From Arthrobacter sp. (GTDB lineage: Bacteria; Actinomycetota; Actinomycetes; Actinomycetales; Micrococcaceae), in assembly GCA_023264815.1 (NCBI GenBank), contig JAHFUZ010000013.1, positions 41,093 to 105,092 of the forward strand: a stretch of DNA of 64,000 nt, in the 5' to 3' direction. The notes under the pieces are model-generated. The model had not been told where the DNA came from. It saw only the letters and a list, made by a program, of their open reading frames with translations, and made no database searches. The position numbers and the translations under genes are program-made. How positions within the stretch are numbered: position 1 is the stretch's first letter; the number at the start of each line of letters is the position of its first letter. Below are positions 1 to 8,008 of the stretch, in pieces.

Positions 1-931
1 GAGCTTTCTTTGTCATCTCCGGCAGGGACGGCTCCTTCGCCTGGGGAGCTCCGGGGTCGTCCTGCTTGGCTTTTTCAACGGTCAGGTTTCCCTTGTTGAA
101 CAGGCCAAAGACCTTCTCCCCCACGGCTCCGTTCAGGTCGTCCCGGGTCGCGGGAATCTGGCTGGAAACCGAACCCAGGATCGAGTAGCCCTGCTCCTTC
201 AGCTCGGTTTCATCCGAGGCGTCAAAGCGGCGCAGGCCGCCGCCGAAGATGATGTCCGCGGTACCGTTGCGGGCGATCTGGTCTGCGATCGGGGTTACTC
301 GGACATCACTGGTCGGCAGCGGCTCACCGGTGATCTCTGTGTCCTGGCACGCGTCCGCGGAGTAGTCCGGTCCCTGGCAGCCGCGGGACAGGACGTGGCT
401 CATCTGCCCGGCCGGGGACGCGTCGGTAATTTCGGCCGTGGAGACACTGCCAGTGCGGTAGCCGGTCTGCTTGGCCAACTCCATCATGGTCGGCACCACA
501 TGGCCCGTGGCATCCACCCCGAGGGCGGCGTTGTAGGTTTTCACCCCGGAGGCCCACGCCGTGGCTGCAGCGGCGGAATCGGTGACCAGTTCCGGGGCGA
601 AGTCAGACTGCCCCGGCTGGCCGGAGTTTTTCTGCACAGCATAGGTACTGACAGAACCGTGGGCCGGGAGGGTTTCCATAACCAGCCTGCCCTCGGCACC
701 GTAGAAACGCTCCCTGCCGGCAGTGACTTGGGTGCGGCCCATGCCGTCACCAAGCAGATATATAACGTTCTGGGCTGTGCCAGGTGCCGGCTTGGTGGCG
801 GTAAACACCGCGGACGAGATCAGCCCGGTGGCCACGACGGTGGCCACGACGGCTGCCAGGACGACCCAAATGATCCTGCGTCTTTTCCGTGCAGGGTCGG
901 CGGGCGTGACGTCGGCCGGAACTTGTGTCAT
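1..931 (-). CDS. Alkaline phosphatase, membrane-anchored, 3' end cut by window edge
   Basis: About 310 codons are visible; the C-terminus lies beyond base 1. The protein reads as an alkaline phosphatase that releases phosphate from monoesters outside the cell: metal-binding GDGMG at residues 61-65 and the nucleophile motif TDSAAAATAWASG with Ser119. Instead of a cleavable signal it starts with a basic stretch and one membrane segment (about residues 19-43), so it is probably anchored. That N-terminus strongly resembles the one of the DsbA-like protein at 7316-8008. The ATG at 929-931 is preceded by AGGAAAG. It points away from the riboswitch-NlpC unit, so it is probably transcribed alone. Family call is firm; the exact subfamily cannot be judged without the C-terminus. 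Confidence 0.85.
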   Translation of the reverse strand, partial: MTQVPADVTPADPARKRRRIIWVVLAAVVATVVATGLISSAVFTATKPAPGTAQNVIYLLGDGMGRTQVTAGRERFYGAEGRLVMETLPAHGSVSTYAVQKNSGQPGQSDFAPELVTDSAAAATAWASGVKTYNAALGVDATGHVVPTMMELAKQTGYRTGSVSTAEITDASPAGQMSHVLSRGCQGPDYSADACQDTEITGEPLPTSDVRVTPIADQIARNGTADIIFGGGLRRFDASDETELKEQGYSILGSVSSQIPATRDDLNGAVGEKVFGLFNKGNLTVEKAKQDDPGAPQAKEPSLPEMTKKA

Positions 932-1056
932 CGGAGGGTGCTTTCCTGTCAGGGGCGGGGGGCTATATCGCCTTTGCCTCAAACCGTACCGCGGCCATAG
1001 CACTACCCGAGGGTTTCTCGAGCCAATGGAAATAGATCCGTTCAGAAAGGATACGC

Positions 1057-1170
1057 ATGTTCCGGGGCATTGAATCAGTTAAGGACAACCCGGCCTTCAT
1101 CCGGCTGGCCCGCCCGGTCCTACCAACCGGTGCGCCCATCAGTGGGGCCTGTTCCAAAGGCAGCCGCTGA
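1057..1170 (+). CDS. Candidate small ORF, 37 residues, function unknown
   Basis: An ATG with a good ribosome site (AGAAAGGA, 5 bases upstream) opens a 37-residue frame that ends in TGA and is followed within 20 bases by a strong hairpin (1190-1220). The peptide begins MFRGIESVKDNPAF and has one Cys (residue 32). No domain is recognised. The arrangement RBS, frame and terminator-like hairpin is what makes it credible; composition alone would not. It lies between the divergent alkaline phosphatase and the rightward riboswitch-NlpC unit. Confidence 0.35.
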   Translation: MFRGIESVKDNPAFIRLARPVLPTGAPISGACSKGSR

Positions 1171-1189
1171 ACAGAAGCCTTTTAGCGGC

Positions 1190-1220
1190 GGCGAAGACGG
1201 AATGCACTTCCGGCTTCGCC
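1190..1220 (+). terminator. Hairpin after the small ORF
   Basis: GGCGAAG / CTTCGCC forms the outer stem and CGGAA / TTCCG the inner one, with a one-base mismatch between and a 5-base loop; a pyrimidine-rich run (TTCGTCTTCTTCC) follows. It looks like a rho-independent terminator for the short frame at 1057-1170. Confidence 0.5.
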
Positions 1221-1333
1221 TTCGTCTTCTTCCAAAGCATGTTTCAGACTTCACAAATGATTATGTGGCCGACCGGGCAGGAAGACGGGCCGTTCTTTTT
1301 CGACTCCCGGCGGGCGGCGGCGCGATTGTTCAG

Positions 1334-1374
1334 CCCCCGTCCTTAGCGCCGTCCTTCAGGTATTCGGACGGGGG
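1334..1374 (+). terminator. Hairpin upstream of the riboswitch
   Basis: CCCCCGTCC at 1334-1342 pairs perfectly with GGACGGGGG at 1366-1374 across a 23-base loop. It lies upstream of the NlpC leader and could insulate that unit; there is no U-tract on either side, so a structural or attenuator role is equally possible. Confidence 0.35.
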
Positions 1375-1484
1375 ATCGCTGCTTTGCGTTATGCAAATGT
1401 GACAACGCCGTGGTTTTTGCAGTAGGGTCGGACGCGTGCCGGTCTCAGAATGCGGCACTCCTGAGCAGATTTGCCTAACTCTGC

Positions 1485-1655
1485 CGCTGCCCCGGGATCC
1501 CTTCGCAACATTCGTCCGGCAGAGACGGGGAAACCACATGACGGCCTGCTTCGGGCGGGCCTTGGGGTGAAGCCGCGCCTCCTGCCTTGCGCTGGAGATG
1601 CGGCCGGGTGTCTCCCATCCGAATCCGACAGCTAACCTCGCAGGCAGTGGGAGAG
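1485..1655 (+). promoter_or_regulatory. c-di-AMP riboswitch (ydaO/rpfA type)
   Basis: The conserved blocks are present in order: GGGGAAACC around 1529, TTGGGGTGAAGCC at about 1561, and the 3' core CCGAATCCGACAGCTAACCT at about 1619 followed by CGCAGGC. These match the ydaO-yuaA/rpfA riboswitch class, which senses cyclic di-AMP and in actinobacteria sits ahead of cell-wall hydrolases. The GTG of the NlpC/P60 gene follows about 10 bases downstream, so c-di-AMP would be expected to turn expression down. The 5' boundary is approximate. Confidence 0.88.
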
Positions 1656-1665
1656 GCCCTTTTTC

Positions 1666-2466
1666 GTGTCTATTCGCCGTGCTCACGGCCGCCACCGCGC
1701 GGTCCCCGTTCAGACCAGTGCCCTTGCGGTCCTGTCCAAATCCGTCGCTGAAAACGCCGGCGGTGTGGGCCGTCAGGCCGCCGTCATCGCGGCAGCTTCC
1801 GGGCTCGTCCTGACCAGCGGCCTTGCAGCGCAGGCAGCGGACGCGCCGGCCCAGCGGGACACGGAGCCGACCTCGACCCTGGAGCTCGCCAGCCAGGTCC
1901 AGGCCCCGCTCAGCGCAGACGCCACCGTCCAGATCTCCTTCGAACGTCCCGCCGTGAAGACCACGCCGGCCCCTGTCGTGGAAGCGCCGAAACCGGTCGC
2001 CGTCCAGGCCCCCAAGGCAGCCGCTCCGGCCGCGCCCGCCGCCGTGAAGGCTGCTGCGCCGGCCAAGGCCAAAGCCCAGGTCACTGTCACCCCCGCCCCT
2101 GCTGCCGCGCCGGCAGCCGCCCCGGCGGCCGCTCCGGCAGCAGGTGGAGTCAACGCCACCATGGTCTCCTCGGCCTACGCGCAGATCGGCATGATCCAGG
2201 ACTGCACCCGGCTGGTGGAAAACGCCCTGAACGCTGCAGGGATCCCCGTCGGTGACCTCGGTCCCATGCAGTTCATGAACTACGGCACCGTGGTCTCCGA
2301 TCCCCAGCCCGGGGACATGGTCATGCAGCCCGGCCACGTCGGCATCTACGTCGGCAACGGCCAGGTCCTCAGCTCCGGGCTGAACGGCAAGAACGAAACC
2401 GCGGTCCACCCGCTGACCTGGATGACGTCCAAGGGCGCCGTCACCTTCGTCCGCGCAGGCAAATAA
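1666..2466 (+). CDS. Secreted NlpC/P60-like peptidoglycan hydrolase (copy A)
   Basis: 266 residues from a GTG that directly follows the riboswitch. A twin-basic N-terminus and a hydrophobic segment ending LAAQAAD (about residues 45-60) indicate export. A long Ala/Pro/Val/Lys linker follows (about 65-160). The C-terminal 105 residues form an NlpC/P60-like fold with catalytic Cys180 in QDCTRLV and His224 in GHVGIYVGNG; such enzymes cut stem peptides in the wall. It is nearly identical to the gene at 61213-61998, differing mainly in the linker. A terminator follows at once, so it is a single-gene transcript. Confidence 0.88.
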   Translation: MSIRRAHGRHRAVPVQTSALAVLSKSVAENAGGVGRQAAVIAAASGLVLTSGLAAQAADAPAQRDTEPTSTLELASQVQAPLSADATVQISFERPAVKTTPAPVVEAPKPVAVQAPKAAAPAAPAAVKAAAPAKAKAQVTVTPAPAAAPAAAPAAAPAAGGVNATMVSSAYAQIGMIQDCTRLVENALNAAGIPVGDLGPMQFMNYGTVVSDPQPGDMVMQPGHVGIYVGNGQVLSSGLNGKNETAVHPLTWMTSKGAVTFVRAGK

Positions 2467-2471
2467 ATCCA

Positions 2472-2522
2472 CTGAAGGCCGGTCATTCGGTGCCTTGGGG
2501 GCGGCGAATCACCGGCCTTCAG
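2472..2522 (+). terminator. Terminator of NlpC copy A
   Basis: CTGAAGGCCGGT at 2472-2483 pairs perfectly with ACCGGCCTTCAG at 2511-2522. The same hairpin, slightly changed, follows the inverted copy at 61148-61199. No further gene is seen up to the stop codon of the leftward gene at 2667. Confidence 0.75.
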
Positions 2523-2666
2523 TATCGCTTGAGCAGCACCCGCCGCGAATGCTGTTCCTGGAACTACGGCCTGTCCGCACTGACCAGCCGACCGCTTAGT
2601 AACGATTTGGACACGGCCTGCACGGCTTCTTCTCCTCAGCGTCCAGCCCTTGCCTTGTGCACGAGG

Positions 2667-5012
2667 TCAGTATCGGCGTCGTAGCGATCGCGGCAGGAGC
2701 CTGGCTCTCAGGCGCGCCGGCAGGGTCTTCGAACCCCACAAAGCCCGCCTGACTTCCTGGACATCGGCCCAGGTTGGAGACACCGTCCCGGGTACGGGTT
2801 GTACCTTCGCAGCAGCGTACATTTGCATCTCAAAGGCGTGGCGGAGCCTGGTCAGTGAGTCGACGGCCTGGCTGTTGAACCGCGCCTGCTGCATCAGTCG
2901 GCTGGTAAAAGCCCGCGGTGTTTCTGCCGCGCCCGGAGTGTAGCCATGGTCAACGGCGCTTTCCGTCGTCTCGGCCCAGGCGATGCTGGCTGCTTGTTGC
3001 GGATTCGACCTGAGAAAGCGGCGCTTCCGTCCACCGGATCTGGCGGCGCGGATCAGGAAGGGCGCGGCGGCCAGAAACAGCAGGACCAAGGCCACCACCG
3101 TCATGCCGGGCTCCACGCCGGAAGGGATGGGCGTGCCCGGCGTGCCGCTGCCCGAAAGTCCCGGGGCAGGAGTCGGGGATGTCCCGGTGTCCGGCATGGA
3201 TAAGCCGTCGGGTCTGAGGTCGTCTTCTACCGGGAGGTTTGGAGGAGTTGCCGGTTGCTGCGCGTAGTCCGGGACCACGCCGCGGGAGGGTGTCGGTTCG
3301 AACCTCACCCAGCCGGCACCGCGGAAGTACAGCTCAGGCCAGGCATGGGCATCCTTGGAATCAACGGCGAATTCGGGCAGCTGTTCACCGCCAACCAGAA
3401 CGGCGTTCCCGGTTGGGTCCCCTGGTGCATAACCGACTGCGACGCGGCTCGGGATCCCGGCCAGCCGGGCCATGACAGCCATGGCACCGGCGAAGTGGAC
3501 GCAGTAGCCGGCTTTTACCTCAAGGAACCGGCCAATGACTTCAAGGCCGGTGCCATCGTAGTTTCCTTCAACAGGCGCCTGGAGGGAGTAGGTGAAGTCA
3601 CCGCCGCGGAGGTAATTCTGGATGGCCATTGCTTTGTTATAGGGGTTGATCAAGTCCGAGGTGAGGTTCGACGCCGTTTCCCTGACGACTGTCGGAAGAT
3701 CCTCGGACAGGTAACTAAACCGGGCGTCAACTTCGTCATTCCCCACAGGTGCGCTGCCGGCAAGGACTTCACGCGTCAATTCCGGTACTGAACTGGTCAC
3801 CTGGTAGCTTTGCCCGGCCGAAGTTTCCCCTGTAGCCGACAATACCGTCAGTGTTCGCGGATCCCATGTCCACCGGCCGTCGACTCCCGTGATGCTCATT
3901 GGGGCATAGGGTGCCAGCAACCACGGACTCGTAAAGCTTCGGGTATCGATCCGGGTGCTGATCAGGTTCCCGCCGCCGACCGGAAGGCCGGCACTCAGGC
4001 CCATCTGCCTGATCCCGGTGCGGCGGGAATCCATGCGCTGCTCCGGTTGCCATCGCCTGCCCGAGAAGTCCTCCAGCGTTGTCAGCCGCAGATACAGTGG
4101 CTCATCGGCGGTAGTGGCATAGGTGATCCGGCCAGAACCGTCGGGCTCCCGCAGGGAGTTTCCCAGGGTTACGCTCGGGTCGAGCCCGGATGCTGCCGGC
4201 CACCATTGCAGGCGGGATCCCTGCGGAAACGTTCCGGTGGTGAATCCCGGGACCATGGCAGGCAGAACGAGGGCCAGGCTGAGCGCGGCCGCCCCGATGG
4301 TTGCGGCCCGGGCAAGGTAGACGGCAGCCGCTGCCCGGCCTTGAGCTTCAAAGCTTTCCCGCCATTGCCCGGTAGCCAGGAGGAAGATGTAGCCTGCGGC
4401 GGCTGCAGTGAATGCGGGAACACCGACGCTGTCAGGAAGGATGATTGCGGGGATGGAAAGGACGGCCAGCAGGGGTATTCCGCTGGTCGCGGGCATCCTG
4501 CAGGTGATGGCCAGGGTATCGATGAGCAGTGCGGCCAGGCCGGTTGCGGCACAGGTGATCAAGAGGACGCCCTCGCCGGGCGCCACCGGTGCCAGCTCTG
4601 AGGCGACGGTGGTTTCGGCGTTTTCGAGCAAAGACGCAAGACGTTCCGTGGCCTGAGAGCCCGGGATAATGCCCAGGAAACTTTGGTCACGGAAAAACTG
4701 CCAGACGAGCACCCCGGCAAGGGTCAAAAGGCCCGCCCCCAGGCTCAGGACCGGGGGCCAACGGAGGCTCCGTGTCCCTGCTGTCGCCGTCAATACGGCA
4801 GCGGCAGTAAACATTACGTTCGGAAGCCAGCCCCAGCCGTCAAGGACTCCATGGATGCTCAGCGATACCAGGACCATTGCCACCAGGGCGGCCAGCGATA
4901 CCATCAAGTGCCGCTGACTCTCCGCGGCGTGGTTGCTTTGCCTCAGGGAGCGCCGCTGTTGCGGGTCGGGCTCCGGAAGCGTCTGGCGGTCCGTCGCAGT
5001 GGCGGTTTCCAT
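2667..5012 (-). CDS. TgpA-like membrane transglutaminase (DUF3488 + transglutaminase-like)
   Basis: 781 residues. Six or so membrane segments occupy about residues 35-260 (DUF3488-like), followed by an extracytoplasmic transglutaminase-like domain with Cys504 in AGYCVHFAGAM, then DAHAWPELYF supplying His and Asp, and FEPTPSRG. A Pro/Gly/Thr linker, one more membrane segment (about 650-670) and a charged cytoplasmic tail of DUF4129-like character follow. Family members are essential-type envelope proteins, usually in an operon with a MoxR ATPase and a DUF58 protein. Neither partner is here: the gene stands alone, which is unusual. The substrate of the catalytic triad is not known. Confidence 0.85.
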   Translation of the reverse strand: METATATDRQTLPEPDPQQRRSLRQSNHAAESQRHLMVSLAALVAMVLVSLSIHGVLDGWGWLPNVMFTAAAVLTATAGTRSLRWPPVLSLGAGLLTLAGVLVWQFFRDQSFLGIIPGSQATERLASLLENAETTVASELAPVAPGEGVLLITCAATGLAALLIDTLAITCRMPATSGIPLLAVLSIPAIILPDSVGVPAFTAAAAGYIFLLATGQWRESFEAQGRAAAAVYLARAATIGAAALSLALVLPAMVPGFTTGTFPQGSRLQWWPAASGLDPSVTLGNSLREPDGSGRITYATTADEPLYLRLTTLEDFSGRRWQPEQRMDSRRTGIRQMGLSAGLPVGGGNLISTRIDTRSFTSPWLLAPYAPMSITGVDGRWTWDPRTLTVLSATGETSAGQSYQVTSSVPELTREVLAGSAPVGNDEVDARFSYLSEDLPTVVRETASNLTSDLINPYNKAMAIQNYLRGGDFTYSLQAPVEGNYDGTGLEVIGRFLEVKAGYCVHFAGAMAVMARLAGIPSRVAVGYAPGDPTGNAVLVGGEQLPEFAVDSKDAHAWPELYFRGAGWVRFEPTPSRGVVPDYAQQPATPPNLPVEDDLRPDGLSMPDTGTSPTPAPGLSGSGTPGTPIPSGVEPGMTVVALVLLFLAAAPFLIRAARSGGRKRRFLRSNPQQAASIAWAETTESAVDHGYTPGAAETPRAFTSRLMQQARFNSQAVDSLTRLRHAFEMQMYAAAKVQPVPGTVSPTWADVQEVRRALWGSKTLPARLRARLLPRSLRRRY

Positions 5013-5079
5013 GGAGACGATGTTCTTTCCGCTATGGAAAAAGGGGAGGCCGATGGAACAGGACGGTCGGCGGAACGGT

Positions 5080-5132
5080 GGAAGGTTTCCTGCCCGCGGA
5101 GCGCTGATCGATTGTGGTCATGGAAACCTTCC
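5080..5132. repeat. 11-bp inverted repeat in the 5013-5374 gap
   Basis: GGAAGGTTTCC (5080-5090) and its exact reverse complement GGAAACCTTCC (5122-5132) are 31 bases apart; a related GGAAGGTTCC occurs at 5212-5221. They lie in the gene-free stretch between the divergent TgpA-like gene and the membrane protein at 5375. Either an operator array or a weak hairpin; nothing else is seen in this gap. Confidence 0.4.
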
Positions 5133-5374
5133 TTATGCAGGCCAAGGAAGAATCCCTGGGAGCTGCGCCGGGAGAAATCACTGGATTGACATTCCAACGT
5201 GTTGATCGAGTGGAAGGTTCCGCTAACGGATAGGTGCTTGAACCTGTTGAGGTCACCACCACCGTGTTCGATCCAGCTGATGCTGTAACGTCGGGGAAGG
5301 CAATCATCCGCCGCACCATTGGTCCGGCACCAGCCCGGAACTTCGGTCCGGGCCTAATATTTAAGAGGAAGTTC

Positions 5375-5866
5375 ATGGATTCGACCGTGCCAGACAAGAC
5401 GACAAGCCAGGGGGCGCGAACTGACGGGGACCAGGGAGTGGCGGCCGGGATGCCCCTCGGTGCCAAGCGGCTGGTACTCCTGGGCGGTTTAGGCGTTCCC
5501 GTCGGTCTGGTTGCCGGGCCGTATGTGCTCGGCATGCAGCTCCTGGCAGTGACCGGGGTAGTGGCGATAGCCATCGCCTTGTCCTACCGGGATGGCACGG
5601 CGTGGTTTTCCCGGTGGTCGTGGCTGACAGCGTGCGCGGGCCTCATATGGACAGGGGCCACCGTCGCGTACTGGCTGACCATCATTGCCGCTGCGGATGC
5701 GTCCGCCCCTGCGCCGCCGGTGTCCTCCGTACTGTTCTATGTGGGCGTTGCCGCATTCGTCCTGATGGCCGGGGCTGTTCTGGTTGCCGCCGTGGCCAGG
5801 TACACGGGCCGCAGGCGGTCGGCGAAGGCCCGGCTTCACGCGCAAAACCCCGAGACCGCGCCATAA
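5375..5866 (+). CDS. Small integral membrane protein, function unknown
   Basis: 163 residues. The ATG at 5375 is chosen because AAGAGGAAG lies 4 bases before it; an earlier in-frame start at 5234 has no ribosome site and would add a composition-poor segment. After about 25 polar residues there are four hydrophobic segments (about 30-50, 53-68, 76-99 and 112-136) and a basic tail. No family is recognised. It ends at a 20-bp-stem terminator shared with the convergent copC gene. Confidence 0.6.
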   Translation: MDSTVPDKTTSQGARTDGDQGVAAGMPLGAKRLVLLGGLGVPVGLVAGPYVLGMQLLAVTGVVAIAIALSYRDGTAWFSRWSWLTACAGLIWTGATVAYWLTIIAAADASAPAPPVSSVLFYVGVAAFVLMAGAVLVAAVARYTGRRRSAKARLHAQNPETAP

Positions 5867-5868
5867 AA

Positions 5869-5913
5869 AGCCGCCGTGACAGGGCACCTTTCCGGTGCCC
5901 TGTCACGGCGGCT
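5869..5913. terminator. Bidirectional terminator, perfect 20-bp stem
   Basis: AGCCGCCGTGACAGGGCACC (5869-5888), five-base loop, then its exact complement (5894-5913). A-rich and T-rich flanks suit both directions, between the membrane protein ending at 5866 and the convergent CopC gene ending at 5939. Confidence 0.85.
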
Positions 5914-5938
5914 GCGAATGGGAACGTCCCCCGTAGCG

Positions 5939-6553
5939 TCAGCCCTGGTTGCCGGGCCGCTCCCGGCGGCGGCGGGCGAGGTAAAGGATGCCTCCCAGGA
6001 CGGCGATGATGGCAGCGCCGATCCCTGTCACGAGTGGACCGTTGCTGTCATCCGGGCGGGGAGCCTGGGGCATCGCGTTTGCCGCGGCGCTTGGGGTTGG
6101 CGATGCTGTCACGGACTCCGATACTGGCGCTGCCGGTGAGGCCGTTGGCACCGCCGCGGGGTCCTGGACGGTGAAGGAGTAGTTTCCCTCGATGGGGTGG
6201 CCGTCGGAGGAGACCGTCCGCCACAACACGGTGTAGGGTCCGTTGCTTCCCGGGGCGACTTTGGTTGAGATCGTCGGGCCGGTCACCGTGACCTGTCCGT
6301 CGCTGAGCGTTTTTCCGGTCGAGTCGGTCACGGTGATCACGCTCAGGTTCAGGCTCTTCGAATCCGTGGGCGGTTCCGACAAGGTGAGGGTCACGGTGTC
6401 GGGGGCGGCTGTCACCGTAGCGTCCCGGTCCGGGGATGTGGACTGGAGAGCGTCATGGGCCCGCGCTGGTCCGGCGCCGATTGCTGCGAGCAGCAGCGCT
6501 CCGGCGAGAGCCAGGCCGGCCCGGGAGCGTGCGTTCTTTTTCCGTGCTGTCAT
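5939..6553 (-). CDS. copC: CopC-domain copper-binding protein, membrane-tethered
   Basis: 204 residues from ATG 6551-6553 with GTGAAG upstream. A signal peptide (about 10-31) ends in ARA, leaving an N-terminal His (HDALQSTSP), the usual Cu(II) ligand of CopC. The Ig-like CopC domain spans about 32-125 and keeps the second His in SSDGHPIEG. A Pro/Ser/Ala spacer and a C-terminal membrane anchor with a basic tail (about 175-200) follow. This is the actinobacterial YcnI/CopC arrangement acting outside the membrane. It is the last gene of the leftward metal block, about 80 bases after the membrane protein at 6633, and may pass copper to the CopD domain encoded at 9356-11446. Confidence 0.85.
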   Translation of the reverse strand: MTARKKNARSRAGLALAGALLLAAIGAGPARAHDALQSTSPDRDATVTAAPDTVTLTLSEPPTDSKSLNLSVITVTDSTGKTLSDGQVTVTGPTISTKVAPGSNGPYTVLWRTVSSDGHPIEGNYSFTVQDPAAVPTASPAAPVSESVTASPTPSAAANAMPQAPRPDDSNGPLVTGIGAAIIAVLGGILYLARRRRERPGNQG

Positions 6554-6632
6554 GGGTTCTTCACTTCTGTTCGTATCCGGTCCCCGCACTGCAGAGCGCA
6601 GGCGGGTTGCCCTGCCGTCACCGGCGAGGGTC

Positions 6633-7238
6633 TTATGAGCAGCCCAAGCGTGGCGGCGGCCCACGGACAACGGTTTGAACGGGGACTGTGACGCCAGGAG
6701 GAAGAGGCCGCCGGGTACGGAGCGGCTGGCGGAAGCCCGGCGGAATAATGACAGGATCGATGGGTCCGTTGAGGGGACGCAGCCACGCCGCAAGCGCCCA
6801 GAGGGCGGCCTCGCCGCGGGCAAGGAGGAGTGCTGTAGCCAGCGTTGCAATGACGTGCGCGAACGTCATTGGCGAACCGGCGTCGGCCATCAGATGCTGA
6901 TGGGTCGCTGCGCTTTCCAGCATCAATGGCCCGGCCGCCAGCCCGGGCCCGTGATGTGAAGGCTCTGAACCGGGCACGGCGCCGGCGGACAGGGTTGAGA
7001 AGGCCAGGTGCAGGCTCAGCTGGGCCCCGCCGAGGTAGGCGGCCAGGAGCGGGGCTGTCATTTTCAGCCCCGCGAGCAGGACTGCGGAGAGTCCCACGAC
7101 CGCGGCAAGCGCCATCATGATTGCCGGCGCTGGAAGCTGACCCCCGGCTCCCACGTGTGCCGCGGCGGCGAGTGTGAGCACGGTCAGGGCCAGCACCCCT
7201 GCGCGGGGCAGGCGCAGCGGCGCGTGCCGAAGGACCAC
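6633..7238 (-). CDS. Membrane protein with His-rich loop, unknown function
   Basis: 201 residues with about five hydrophobic segments; between the third and fourth lies a loop with PSHHGPG and THQHL, which could bind copper. The tail after about residue 155 is Pro/Arg-rich. It lies between the DsbA-like gene and copC in the same direction, and genes of this look are common beside actinobacterial CopC proteins, so a role in copper handling is inferred from context only. Confidence 0.6.
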   Translation of the reverse strand: MVLRHAPLRLPRAGVLALTVLTLAAAAHVGAGGQLPAPAIMMALAAVVGLSAVLLAGLKMTAPLLAAYLGGAQLSLHLAFSTLSAGAVPGSEPSHHGPGLAAGPLMLESAATHQHLMADAGSPMTFAHVIATLATALLLARGEAALWALAAWLRPLNGPIDPVIIPPGFRQPLRTRRPLPPGVTVPVQTVVRGPPPRLGCS

Positions 7239-7315
7239 GTGCCAGCTCCTTCCGGGCGTTGTTCTGCTACGTCATGTAGAACGATAGCGTTTCTGCAGGC
7301 CCCGCTGCGTGCCGG

Positions 7316-8008
7316 CTATTTGACGGCGTCCTCGAGTTTCTGCCGGAATTCCGCTTCGGTGTTGAGGGTCAGCTTTTCACCGTTGAGGAAAAAGGTCGGC
7401 GTGCCGGAGACGCCGAGGGCTTTTCCGTCAGCGATGTCTTTGCGGATCCGTTCCTTGGTCTCTTCGGCAGCCACGGCAGCGTCGTACTTCGCCATGTCCA
7501 GGCCCAGTTCTTCGGCGAAGGTCCTGAACAGGGCGTTCTGGAAGTCCTGCTTCTCGCCCCACTGCGGCTGGGTTTCGAACATCTTGGCGGCCATCTGTTC
7601 GTACTTGCCCTGCTGGGCTGCGGCTTCCACCGCCAGGGCGGCCTGGCCTGAGTTCTTGTGAGAGGGCAGCGGGAAGTAGCGGTTGACGAAGGTGATCCGG
7701 TCCCCGTATTCCTTCTTCAGTTCCTCCACCAGCGGCGCGGCGGCCCCGCAGGCCTCGCATTCAAAGTCCAGGAACTCTACGAGCTGGGCCTTCTCGGTGG
7801 CGGGGGCGGTGAGGCGGTGGCTGTCGTCCCTGACCACCTGGGCGTCCGCTACCGGCTGCACTGCGGCCGGTTCGGGTTTGGCGGCGGTGAACACCGCGTA
7901 CCAGATCAGGCCGGCGCCGACGGCGGCGGCGAGGAGGATCCAGAGGACGATCCGGACCTTCCGCGCCGGGTCGGTGGGCTTGGCGGTGGATTTTGTTGCC
8001 TGTGTCAT
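7316..8008 (-). CDS. Membrane-anchored DsbA-family thiol oxidoreductase
   Basis: 230 residues. One membrane anchor (about 18-42), then a thioredoxin fold with the DsbA-type insertion: active-site CEAC (Cys84, Cys87) and cis-Pro region VSGTPTFFLNG. It acts outside the membrane on protein disulfides. Its ATG overlaps the TAA of the CDF gene by one base (TAATG), so translation is coupled. Its first 55 residues closely match those of the alkaline phosphatase at 1-931. In a metal operon it may repair or protect thiols attacked by copper or cadmium. Confidence 0.82.
   Translation of the reverse strand: MTQATKSTAKPTDPARKVRIVLWILLAAAVGAGLIWYAVFTAAKPEPAAVQPVADAQVVRDDSHRLTAPATEKAQLVEFLDFECEACGAAAPLVEELKKEYGDRITFVNRYFPLPSHKNSGQAALAVEAAAQQGKYEQMAAKMFETQPQWGEKQDFQNALFRTFAEELGLDMAKYDAAVAAEETKERIRKDIADGKALGVSGTPTFFLNGEKLTLNTEAEFRQKLEDAVK

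Larger units (their letters stand above)
1441..2522 (+). repeat. Inverted duplicate unit A (leader, riboswitch, NlpC, terminator)
   Basis: The whole segment, from a shared GAATGCGGCACTCC leader through riboswitch, coding region and terminator, is matched in opposite orientation at 61148-62220. Coding identity is very high over the signal region and the catalytic C-terminus; differences are concentrated in the Ala/Pro linker. The two units are about 58.6 kb apart and inverted. Confidence 0.85.

Noticed and set aside
1330..2472. Minus-strand frame of 380 codons
   Set aside because: Antisense of NlpC copy A and its riboswitch.
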